DNA from: Acinetobacter courvalinii
GTDB lineage: Bacteria > Pseudomonadota > Gammaproteobacteria > Pseudomonadales > Moraxellaceae
Assembly: GCF_014635545.1 (NCBI RefSeq)
Contig: NZ_BMDA01000007.1
Location: 80,510-144,509 of the forward strand
Direction: 5' to 3'
DNA length: 64,000 nucleotides
Both the position numbers and the translations under genes were made by a program. The notes under the pieces were generated by a model. That model saw only the letters and a program-made list of their open reading frames with translations. It had not been told where the DNA came from and made no database searches. Numbering within the stretch: the first letter of the stretch is position 1; each line of letters opens with the position of its first letter. This document shows positions 1 to 7,503 of the stretch, one piece after another.

Positions 1-801
1 GCTTTTGCTTTAGAACTGCTTCCACGTACGCTGTCTCGCGCACAAAATATGGATGTACTTTCTTCTCAGGCAAACTTGGCAGGCTATAAGTCTGTATTGT
101 TAGCAGCGGCTGAATATCAACGTATGTTCCCAATGTTAATGACCGCAGCAGGTACCGTAAAACCTGCCCGTGTTGTGATTATGGGAGTGGGTGTTGCTGG
201 TCTTCAGGCGATTGCGACTGCGAAACGTTTGGGTGCTGTTGTGGAAGCAACAGACTTACGTCCGACCGCAAAAGAGCAAGTTGAATCTCTAGGCGGCAAA
301 TGGCTAGACGTACCAATGTCAGATGAAGAAAAACAACGTGCTGCTGAAGCTGCGAAAAGCGGTTATGGTTGGCAGCCGGGTGAGCAATACATCAAAGATC
401 AAGCTGCGATTGTCGATAAAGCTGTATCAAATGCTGACATCGTAATCACCACTGCATTGATTCCAGGTCGTAATGCTCCGCGTTTAATTAAAGCTGAAAC
501 CGTTGCCAAAATGAAACCGGGTTCTGTCATTTTAGATATGGCTGTTGAGACGGGTGGTAACGTTGAAGGTTCTAAAGAAGGCGAAACGGTTACAACTGAA
601 AATGGCGTGAAAATTTTGGGTATCCCAAACATTCCAGGTACGGTTGCAACAGAAGCATCGGCATTGTATGCGCGTAACGTTTTTAACTTCCTTGAGACAT
701 TATTCGACAAAGACAAAGGCTTTGCGATTAATCAGGAAGATGAAATCCAGAAAGCGTTACTTGTGGCACATGGCGGTCAAGTACTGCTCAAGCGCGGTTA
801 A
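1..801 (+). CDS. pntAA: NAD(P) transhydrogenase subunit alpha, part 1 (5'-truncated)
   Basis: The reading frame is open from base 1, so the true start lies upstream of the window and 266 residues are visible. This is the NAD(H)-binding domain I of the proton-translocating transhydrogenase, a peripheral subunit that passes hydride between NADH and NADP+. The nucleotide-binding fold shows as [20 protein letters not shown] followed by an acidic strand end (ATDLRP). There is no membrane segment in the visible part. The membrane portion is encoded by the next gene, so alpha is split in two, as in Rhodospirillum-type enzymes. It is followed after 11 bases by pntAB, with a GGAGAG ribosome binding site in the gap. 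The internal ATG at 49 is not a start because the conserved frame continues upstream. Confidence 0.95.
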   Translation, partial: AFALELLPRTLSRAQNMDVLSSQANLAGYKSVLLAAAEYQRMFPMLMTAAGTVKPARVVIMGVGVAGLQAIATAKRLGAVVEATDLRPTAKEQVESLGGKWLDVPMSDEEKQRAAEAAKSGYGWQPGEQYIKDQAAIVDKAVSNADIVITTALIPGRNAPRLIKAETVAKMKPGSVILDMAVETGGNVEGSKEGETVTTENGVKILGIPNIPGTVATEASALYARNVFNFLETLFDKDKGFAINQEDEIQKALLVAHGGQVLLKRG

Positions 802-812
802 GGAGAGTTCTC

Positions 813-1136
813 ATGGTTGAAACGATTACAATTTTCGTCCTTGCCATCTTCGTAGGTTATTACGTGGTGTGGGGCGTAACACCTGCATTGCATACCCCTT
901 TAATGGCGGTAACCAACGCGTTGTCTTCAATTATTGTGGTGGGCGCGATGATCCAGACTGTGGGGATGCCTGCGATTGGTGTGGATGCCAATGTTGCATT
1001 CCAGAGTGTCAATGTGGTGAGTGTGCTTGGTGCGATTGCTGTGTTTCTGGCGAGCATTAACATTTTCGGTGGCTTTGCTGTAACTGCTCGTATGCTTGAA
1101 ATGTTCAAGCCGAAGCAAAAGAAAAAAGAGGGCTAA
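813..1136 (+). CDS. pntAB: NAD(P) transhydrogenase subunit alpha, part 2
   Basis: A 107-residue integral membrane protein with about three hydrophobic segments (near residues 3-22, 32-52 and 67-90) and a basic, lysine-rich C-terminus. It supplies the alpha half of membrane domain II, which with PntB forms the proton channel. In E. coli these helices are fused to the C-terminus of PntA; here they are a separate gene. It lies between pntAA (11-base gap) and pntB (3-base gap), so the three are surely co-transcribed and probably translationally linked. Confidence 0.94.
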   Translation: MVETITIFVLAIFVGYYVVWGVTPALHTPLMAVTNALSSIIVVGAMIQTVGMPAIGVDANVAFQSVNVVSVLGAIAVFLASINIFGGFAVTARMLEMFKPKQKKKEG

Positions 1137-1139
1137 GCG

Positions 1140-2594
1140 ATGGAATTCATTCGAGACTATGCGGATTGGTTCTACCTGATTGGTGCTGTCCTCTTTATCT
1201 TAACCTTACGTGGTTTGTCTGGCCCTAAGACTGCAATTGCGGGTAACCGTTACGGTATGATCGCAATGGCGATTGCGGTTGTGACCACTTTCTTTGTTGC
1301 TGAACGTCCAGTGGTCTGGATGATCGGTGGTGCAATGGTGTTAGGTGCTGTTGTGGGTATCGCTCGTGCGAAAACCGTTCCAATGACACAAATGCCTGAA
1401 ACTGTCGCATTGATGCACTCTTTGGTCGGTTTGGCTGCGGTATTGATTGCGATTGCTGCGATCTTGCATAACAACCAGCTCACTGCATTGTTTGCACAAA
1501 ATGAAGCTGCTTTAACGGCTGCGGGTGTTCAACATGCACATATGAGTTCAGTTCACTTATTTGAATTGTTCGTAGGCTGCTTCGTGGGTGCAATCACCTT
1601 TACTGCATCTGTATTTGCTTACGGTAAATTGGCTGCAAAGAAATGGGCAAAAACCATTTCGGGTGCATGGGTTAAACCGGTTCAGGCGATCATCTTTATT
1701 GCGATGCTGGCGTGTGGTTTCTACTTCTTCACTACCGGTAACATGACTGCATTCTGGGCAATGACAGCACTTGCACTTGCATTTGGCTGGGTATGGATTG
1801 CACCAGTCGGTGGTGGTGATATGCCAGTTGTGGTTTCACTATTGAACTCATTCTCTGGTTGGGCTGCGGCAGGTATTGGTTTCACACTTGAAAACAATAT
1901 GTTGATTGTTGCAGGTTCGCTTGTAGGTTCTTCTGGTGCGATTCTTTCTTACATCATGTGTAAGGCGATGAACCGTTCAATCATCAACGTATTGTTTGGT
2001 GGTGCAATGGGCGGCACGACAGTTGCTTCAGCAGACAAAGGTGAGCAAGTGCAACGTAACCACCGTTCTGGTTCAGCAGATGACGCAGGCTTCCTGATGT
2101 CAAATGCAGACAGCGTTGTGATTGTACCGGGTTATGGTATGGCGCAAGGTCGTGCACAGAATGCAGTGAAAGAGTTGTGTGAAATTCTGAAAGAGCAGGG
2201 CGTAAAAGTTCGCTTCGCGATTCACCCAGTGGCAGGTCGTATGCCTGGTCATATGAACGTATTGTTGGCAGAAGCAGATGTTGCCTATGAAGACATCTTG
2301 GAAATGGATGAGATCAACTCGGACTTCCCTGCAACAGACGTGGTACTGGTGATTGGTGCGAACGACGTGGTTAACCCAGCGGCGAAAGATGATCCAAGCT
2401 CACCGATTTACGGTATGCCGATCCTTGAAGCACATAAAGCACGTACCATTATGGTCATCAAGCGTTCAATGGCGACAGGTTATGCTGGCCTAGACAATGA
2501 TTTGTTCTACAATGAAAAAACCATGATGATCTTTGGTGATGCCAAGAAAGTTGTGGAAGACATGACCAAAGCAATCAATGGTGGTGGTCACTAA
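1140..2594 (+). CDS. pntB: NAD(P) transhydrogenase subunit beta
   Basis: A 484-residue protein of normal length. The first ~265 residues are a string of hydrophobic helices (membrane domain II). The C-terminal ~180 residues form the NADP(H)-binding domain III, recognisable from VIVPGYGMAQGRAQNAV near residue 330 and the IGANDVVNPAAKDDPSS stretch after it. The enzyme uses the proton gradient to make NADPH from NADH, supplying biosynthesis and antioxidant defence. It is the last gene of the pntAA-pntAB-pntB operon and is followed directly by a strong terminator. Confidence 0.96.
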   Translation: MEFIRDYADWFYLIGAVLFILTLRGLSGPKTAIAGNRYGMIAMAIAVVTTFFVAERPVVWMIGGAMVLGAVVGIARAKTVPMTQMPETVALMHSLVGLAAVLIAIAAILHNNQLTALFAQNEAALTAAGVQHAHMSSVHLFELFVGCFVGAITFTASVFAYGKLAAKKWAKTISGAWVKPVQAIIFIAMLACGFYFFTTGNMTAFWAMTALALAFGWVWIAPVGGGDMPVVVSLLNSFSGWAAAGIGFTLENNMLIVAGSLVGSSGAILSYIMCKAMNRSIINVLFGGAMGGTTVASADKGEQVQRNHRSGSADDAGFLMSNADSVVIVPGYGMAQGRAQNAVKELCEILKEQGVKVRFAIHPVAGRMPGHMNVLLAEADVAYEDILEMDEINSDFPATDVVLVIGANDVVNPAAKDDPSSPIYGMPILEAHKARTIMVIKRSMATGYAGLDNDLFYNEKTMMIFGDAKKVVEDMTKAINGGGH

Positions 2595-2613
2595 TCTGAC
2601 TGCACCCCAGATT

Positions 2614-2643
2614 GTAAAAGCCACCTTCGGGTGGCTTTTTTTA
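2614..2643 (+). terminator. Rho-independent terminator of the pnt operon
   Basis: The stem AAGCCACC / GGTGGCTT with a TTCG tetraloop is followed by a T-run, 20 bases after the pntB stop. The gene to the right is on the opposite strand and ends at 2661, so the hairpin may partly serve both. Confidence 0.9.
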
Positions 2644-2660
2644 TTTGAGGTTATTTTTAT

Positions 2661-3482
2661 TTAAATAAACTTTTCAACTAAGTTCATAGACTGTTGATAG
2701 AGGTCACGTGCCAGTTGCTGATTTTTGGCATGTGAAGATTTCCAGTCAGGCATATGTGCACTGACATATGCTCCATTGCGTTTCGCCCATTCATCCCCAA
2801 TCGCCATTTGAGTAATCAGTTTTGCAGGAACAGAAGTTGGAACTAAGCCGAGTTTCATTGCTGCATAAACAGGTTTGGGTAGGTCGCGATAAATATCAGA
2901 GGCAACCCCACCGGGATGTAGGGCATTATTGGTAACTGAACTATCTGCCAACTGTTCGGCCAAGGCATTGCTCAGCAATAAATTGGCAAGCTTGGATTGT
3001 CCATAATAAAACAGCGGATTATAAAAACCTTCTGCGCGGAACTTATTGGGTTTGATGGAGCCTGCCCAATGTGCGATTGAGGCTAAATGGACAATCCGTG
3101 CCTGAGGAGATTGTTTTAAAACAGGAAGTAGTTTTTGGGTCAATAAAAAATGACCGAGATAATTGACACCAAATTGTTGCTCGAAGCCATCGGCTGTCAG
3201 CTGTTTAGTCTTGGCAAATAAGCCCGCATTGTTGATTAACACATCCAGCTTGCCGTAACGATCTGCGATTTCATCGGCTGCTTTTCGGGTAAGTTCAAGG
3301 CTGTTGAGGTCAAGGGAGATCAGGTCGACTTGACCTTGGTCGAGTGCACGTAATTTGTTTTGTGCTTGTTGTGCTTTCTGTGGATTTCGGCAGGCCAGAA
3401 TCACGTGTTGCCCTTGTTTAACCAGCTGTTCTGCCGTGGCAAAACCAATGCCGGTATTGGCACCTGTAATTAGTATTTTCAC
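2661..3482 (-). CDS. Short-chain dehydrogenase/reductase (SDR) family oxidoreductase
   Basis: The chosen GTG start at 3482 gives 273 residues and places the SDR core at the N-terminus, with a GGAG eight bases before it. An in-frame ATG at 3560 would add 26 residues of non-family sequence. Visible motifs are the cofactor loop TGANTGIG (residues ~6-13), NNAG, a catalytic serine in HLASIAHW, and Tyr160-x3-Lys164 in YGQSK. The arrangement resembles the retinol dehydrogenase / WW-domain oxidoreductase-like classical SDRs, which use NADP(H), but the substrate cannot be inferred. It is monocistronic and converges with the pnt operon. Confidence 0.85.
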   Translation of the reverse strand: MKILITGANTGIGFATAEQLVKQGQHVILACRNPQKAQQAQNKLRALDQGQVDLISLDLNSLELTRKAADEIADRYGKLDVLINNAGLFAKTKQLTADGFEQQFGVNYLGHFLLTQKLLPVLKQSPQARIVHLASIAHWAGSIKPNKFRAEGFYNPLFYYGQSKLANLLLSNALAEQLADSSVTNNALHPGGVASDIYRDLPKPVYAAMKLGLVPTSVPAKLITQMAIGDEWAKRNGAYVSAHMPDWKSSHAKNQQLARDLYQQSMNLVEKFI

Positions 3483-3654
3483 TTCCTGTACTCCAGTTAT
3501 GCTATTTATTGGTGGGATGGCAAGAATCTGTATAGTGCTGCAATTTTGACAATTTGTCATGTCAAAAGTAAGGGTGGGTGATAACTGGTATTTACAGATC
3601 TTTAGAGAGCCGCGTTACTGGTCTTTGCAGATGATGAATTGTTTGAATTGGAGC

Positions 3655-4277
3655 TTAGTCGAAATCAGTCTGCTCGGGTAAAACTTGCAGTAACTCAAAA
3701 AATTGATGGATTTGTGCTTCTGTGACACGTGCTGTAGAAATGGGAGGTAATTCATTTCTACCAAAGAAACCCACTTCAGATGTTTCAATACTTGGTTTTA
3801 ACTCACCCCCAATAAGTTCACACCAAAAGAAAGCCTTATACACATGTAGAAACATGGCTGGATGAGGATGTTTTCTCCGATCCGTCAGTGCCAGAAGTCT
3901 GGTTGCTTTCACTTCTAATCCTGTCTCTTCCAGAACTTCTTTTTCTGCATTCTCTGCTGCTGAGTAGCCAATATCAGCCCAGCCGCCTGGAATAGACCAT
4001 AAGCCGTCTTCTGTTTCTTTGGCTAATAAGAGAGTTTATTGTCTTTAAATACGACTGCACGCACATCTATTTTAGGTGTTGCATATCCGACATCCTGAAG
4101 CACATCTGCAATAAAGTCTTGGGTGTCAATTTCTTTTAAATCAATCAAAGTGCGAACATAACTGATAATTTGGTCATAACGTTCTTTGTCATAGACATCT
4201 TTTGAATAGTACAAACCTGTTTGCGCGAGTCCAGTAATTTTGTTGAGTGTTTCAATCCATTCAGTTGAATCTTTCAT
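3655..4277 (-). pseudogene. Nudix hydrolase with N-terminal Nudix-associated domain, frameshifted
   Basis: Two adjoining frames together encode one ~206-residue Nudix protein. The N-terminal frame (4277 down to 4023) carries the helical domain typical of this subfamily (WIETLNKITGLAQTGLYYSK) and reaches KDNKL before a premature stop. The C-terminal frame resumes at once with LLAKETEDGLWSIPGGW and a Nudix box ending KEVLEETGL, then runs to 3655. The break falls on three tandem AG units (CT on the coding strand) at 4029-4034; removing one unit restores a continuous frame. The Nudix box is slightly off consensus (Tyr and Lys where Glu and Arg are usual). Family members hydrolyse nucleoside diphosphates linked to another moiety. 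A real pseudogene, slippage-switched expression and a sequencing error are all possible. Confidence 0.85.
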
Positions 4278-4408
4278 CTTGTTTTAGATTTAATTGCTGA
4301 TCAGTGAATCCATACTAGCATTGTTGTGCTGATTGGCAATGAAAAGAAGGAATCTATCAAGCGGGAGGAAAGAACCATAAAACTAGCTTAAAACGAGTTT
4401 TTAAGTAT

Positions 4409-4438
4409 AAAAAAAGCGACCGATTCGGTCGCTTTTTT
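4409..4438 (-). terminator. Terminator downstream of rsfS
   Basis: Perfect stem AGCGACCGA / TCGGTCGCT with A-run and T-run on either side, nine bases beyond the rsfS stop. The symmetry means it can work in both directions. Confidence 0.9.
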
Positions 4439-4446
4439 GGAGAGCT

Positions 4447-4845
4447 TTACGCTACAGATTCGGGTGCACGCCATAAGCTTTCTAGGTCATAGAACTTACG
4501 CGCGGTTGGTAACATTACATGTACCACAACGAAACCGAGATCGATTAAGATCCATTCAGCATCGCGTTCACCTTCGACACCGATTGGGCGGAAACCTGCT
4601 TTACGTGCTTCATCAGCAACATTGTCTGCAAGGGCTTTAACATGACGTGTCGATGTACCGCTTGCAATTACAATTGCATCGGCAACATTGCTGATCGTAC
4701 TTACGTCAAGTTCAAGAATATCTTTGGCTTTTACATCAGTGAGAGCTTCATGTACAACTTTAAGGCAAGCGTGTACATCTTTGTTCGCTGTTTTGATTTT
4801 TAGGTCGTGAGAATTAGAAGCGCTGGGCGATGGTTCTAAATTCAT
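4447..4845 (-). CDS. rsfS: Ribosome silencing factor RsfS
   Basis: A 132-residue Iojap/RsfS family protein. It binds ribosomal protein uL14 on the 50S subunit and blocks joining with 30S, lowering translation in stationary phase or starvation. The conserved core is clear: DILELDVSTISNVADAIVIA, GTSTRHVKALADNV, and GERDAEWILIDLGFVVVHVM. The start at 4845 gives the family's usual N-terminus, but a good Shine-Dalgarno is lacking; an in-frame ATG at 4875 would add 10 residues. The usual neighbour nadD is not in the window. Confidence 0.93.
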   Translation of the reverse strand: MNLEPSPSASNSHDLKIKTANKDVHACLKVVHEALTDVKAKDILELDVSTISNVADAIVIASGTSTRHVKALADNVADEARKAGFRPIGVEGERDAEWILIDLGFVVVHVMLPTARKFYDLESLWRAPESVA

Positions 4846-4926
4846 AGAGGGTATATTTTCCTGACAATTGCTCATTCTCAAATATACCGTTTTTCTCTAA
4901 AAAGTTCAAATTTTAGCAGTAACAGT

Positions 4927-5721
4927 TTATGTATTCACATCATTGGAAAAGTACTTCTTTTTCCAGGCAAAAGATTGATCTGACTGGTTTTTTGGCCGAT
5001 ATTCCGCTGCAATAAGGCCGCGATAGTCGCTTTGTAGCAGCCAGTCAAAGATCTGTTTATACGGGATATTTCCTGTATCTGGCTCATGGCGACCCGGACA
5101 GTCGGCAAATTGAATATGTCCAATCTGATGCAGATTTTCTTGTAGCCCGGCTAAAACATCTTCCCCCATCATCGCCATATGATAACAGTCATATTGCATT
5201 TTTAAGGCTGGATGGTTAACTGCTTCTAACATTTCCTGACCCTGAGCAATGTTCTGGATCAAAAAACGTGGCATGTCAGTGCCATTAATCATCTCGAAAA
5301 CCAGTTCGATACCTTGCTCGCTCAACATGTGGCAAGCAAGCTTTAGGTTGCTGGCCAGCGTATTCAGACAAGGGAGCAGATCTGCATCCAGGGGTTGTTT
5401 GCCGGCCAGAATATTAACGCGCGGCACATTGAGTGCGGTGGCATAGCGTATAGTCAGTTCAAGCGCCTGATGGAATTCAATTTCTTTTCCCGGGATACCT
5501 GCCAGTCCATTACCGCCCTGCATCAGATCACCGGCAGGAACATTGATCAGGCATAGTGACAGATTGTGTTGTTCCAGTTGGGTGCGTAAATCAACTACGT
5601 CTAACTCATAAGGAAACTGAATTTCAACCTGTTGAAATCCGTGTGCATGTGCTAAAGCAAAGCGCTCAATTAAAGGGACTTCGGTAAAAATCATTGATAA
5701 ATTGACTGCGAGATGGCTCAT
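4927..5721 (-). CDS. hyi: Hydroxypyruvate isomerase family protein (TIM barrel)
   Basis: A 264-residue sugar-isomerase-like TIM barrel of the size of E. coli Hyi (258). Hyi interconverts hydroxypyruvate and tartronate semialdehyde. Visible features are the N-terminal barrel strand LAVNLSMIFTE, a probable metal-binding Glu in ELVFEMINGTD, the CYHMAMMGED segment, HIQFADCPGRHEPDTG, and the late Glu in IAAEYRP. A GGGAG sits before the ATG. It is the last gene of an apparent three-gene operon, 30 bases after a tartronate-semialdehyde-reductase-like dehydrogenase, which fits this substrate. The related OtnI (2-oxo-tetronate isomerase) is an alternative function. Confidence 0.8.
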   Translation of the reverse strand: MSHLAVNLSMIFTEVPLIERFALAHAHGFQQVEIQFPYELDVVDLRTQLEQHNLSLCLINVPAGDLMQGGNGLAGIPGKEIEFHQALELTIRYATALNVPRVNILAGKQPLDADLLPCLNTLASNLKLACHMLSEQGIELVFEMINGTDMPRFLIQNIAQGQEMLEAVNHPALKMQYDCYHMAMMGEDVLAGLQENLHQIGHIQFADCPGRHEPDTGNIPYKQIFDWLLQSDYRGLIAAEYRPKNQSDQSFAWKKKYFSNDVNT

Positions 5722-5751
5722 ATTCTGACTCCCTGAATCAATAGACCCTGT

Positions 5752-6618
5752 TTATTGTTCTATAACTTTGATAATAGTAGCTAAATCCTTCTCGGCAAAG
5801 CCATTTTCTTGGTGGGCTTGTAACTGTAGTAAGGCTTTTTGTGCGACAGGTATCTTTAAGTTAAAACTTTGTGCCAGTTGTAGTGCATTGTTGAGGTCTT
5901 TTGACAAAGTTTGCACTTTCCATTGCACTGGTTCAAAGGTCTCGGTTGCCATGCGCGGCGCCAGTATCTGGAACGGCTTTGAATCGGCAAAGCCGCCTGC
6001 AAGGGCGGGAGCCAATAGGGTGGTGTCTACACCGGCCTGATCTGCCAGTGCCACCGCTTCAGCAATCAAAGTACTGTTGGCTGCCACAATTAACTGATTA
6101 CAAATCTTGGTGGCTTGACCTGTACCCGAGTCACCCATACGTGTTACCCGCTGGGACAGCACCTGATAAATAGGATCAAGTTGCTGGATGATCGCCGCAT
6201 CACCACCTGCAAAAATGACTAAGGTCCCTTGTTCAGCCCCCATGGTTCCACCGGATACAGGAGAGTCAATCCAGATTACATCCTGTTGTTGTGCTGCTTG
6301 GGCAAGACTTAGCGTCGCGGCAACCGATAAACTGGAAAAATCCACAATGATTTGCTGTGCTTTTAAGGCTGGCTGAATTTGGGAAAATACACTTTGAACT
6401 GCCTGATCATCGGCCAGACAGGTTAAAACGACAGGATAATTTCCAATCTCTGCCAAGTCCAGACTTTGAGCACCTTGTTGAATCAGCACTTCACATGCAT
6501 GAGGACTACGGTTCCAGACCGCCACCGTATAACCGGCTTGTAGCAGTCGGCTGGCCATACGTGTACCCATTAAACCCATACCTAAAAATGCGATGGGTGT
6601 TTGTTGATTAACATGCAT
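5752..6618 (-). CDS. NAD(P)-dependent beta-hydroxyacid dehydrogenase (GlxR/GarR/MmsB-like)
   Basis: A 288-residue member of the 3-hydroxyisobutyrate dehydrogenase superfamily. The N-terminal Rossmann motif is FLGMGLMGTRMASRL, the substrate loop is DSPVSGGTMGAEQGTL, and the catalytic lysine lies in GQATKICNQL. Such enzymes oxidise 3-hydroxyisobutyrate or reduce tartronate semialdehyde to glycerate. The adjacent hyi gene favours the second, making a hydroxypyruvate to tartronate semialdehyde to glycerate route. No valine-pathway genes (mmsA, bkd) lie nearby. Substrate assignment is an inference from context. Confidence 0.82.
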   Translation of the reverse strand: MHVNQQTPIAFLGMGLMGTRMASRLLQAGYTVAVWNRSPHACEVLIQQGAQSLDLAEIGNYPVVLTCLADDQAVQSVFSQIQPALKAQQIIVDFSSLSVAATLSLAQAAQQQDVIWIDSPVSGGTMGAEQGTLVIFAGGDAAIIQQLDPIYQVLSQRVTRMGDSGTGQATKICNQLIVAANSTLIAEAVALADQAGVDTTLLAPALAGGFADSKPFQILAPRMATETFEPVQWKVQTLSKDLNNALQLAQSFNLKIPVAQKALLQLQAHQENGFAEKDLATIIKVIEQ

Positions 6619-6639
6619 GTGAATATTCCCTGATTGTGC

Positions 6640-7428
6640 TTATTTATATTGGCGCGGTAAAAATTCCACTTCCGGGTTTTTATCCTTCTTACGCGCAAGA
6701 CGACTATTTTTACCTAAGATTAGTTTAAGTTGCCACAGCTTTTCCAGACGTAATGCTTTTTCCGGTTGGTGTTCCATTGCATCCAGTACGCGTTTTGCAG
6801 CCATAATCGCATCAGGTGAACGCTGTAATATTTCTTCGGCAATCAGCTGGGCTTTTGCCAATGGATCGTTGTCTAAATGCGTCACCAGACCAATTTGCTT
6901 GGCATATTCGGCATCAAAGATACGTGCGGTCAGCGTCAGTTCTTTGGCAAGATCAACGCCAATCAGACCTTTCAGGGAACGGGTTAGTCCCATATCCGGT
7001 ACAAGGCCCCAGCGACTTTCCATAATCGACATTTTAGTGCTTGGTGTTGCGATGCGAATATCTGCGGCAAGTGCCAGTTGCATGCCAGCGCCAAAGCAAT
7101 AGCCTTCAATGGCTGCAATCACAGGAATCGGCAGGTTCTGCCAGATTAAAAATGCTTTTTGAAACAGGCTCTGGCCCGGCTTGATCAGTTCCCATGCTGC
7201 AAATGCGGTATTCTTCGGATTATTTAGATCAGACAGGTCGATGCCAGCACTAAATACATTGGCTTCACCCGTTAAGATGACACAGCGGATTGAACGGTCT
7301 TTTTCAATTTTTTTGGCGGTGGCCACTAGTTCTTTTAGCAAGGCAAAGCTCATTGCATTGCGTTTATCTGGTCGGTTTAAAGAAACGGTCGCAATTCCAT
7401 TGTTCTTTTCAACGCGTAAAAGTGCCAT
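6640..7428 (-). CDS. Crotonase / enoyl-CoA hydratase family protein
   Basis: A 262-residue crotonase-fold protein. The two oxyanion-hole loops are visible as FSAGIDL and GYCFGAGMQLALAADIRIA. A candidate acidic residue sits in MESRWGLVPDMG, the position used by dienoyl-CoA isomerases and related subfamilies rather than the two-glutamate hydratase pattern. The true reaction (hydration, isomerisation or hydrolysis of an acyl-CoA) cannot be fixed from sequence. It is the first gene of an operon with the hydroxyacid dehydrogenase (21-base gap) and hyi; why an acyl-CoA enzyme is linked to glyoxylate-type enzymes is unclear. Confidence 0.82.
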   Translation of the reverse strand: MALLRVEKNNGIATVSLNRPDKRNAMSFALLKELVATAKKIEKDRSIRCVILTGEANVFSAGIDLSDLNNPKNTAFAAWELIKPGQSLFQKAFLIWQNLPIPVIAAIEGYCFGAGMQLALAADIRIATPSTKMSIMESRWGLVPDMGLTRSLKGLIGVDLAKELTLTARIFDAEYAKQIGLVTHLDNDPLAKAQLIAEEILQRSPDAIMAAKRVLDAMEHQPEKALRLEKLWQLKLILGKNSRLARKKDKNPEVEFLPRQYK

Positions 7429-7503
7429 CTGTCTTACTCTTATTGTGTTCGATGAGGCAGCATAACATGAGTGTCAGGGCTGAAACATGACACCCCAGTC
7501 ACC

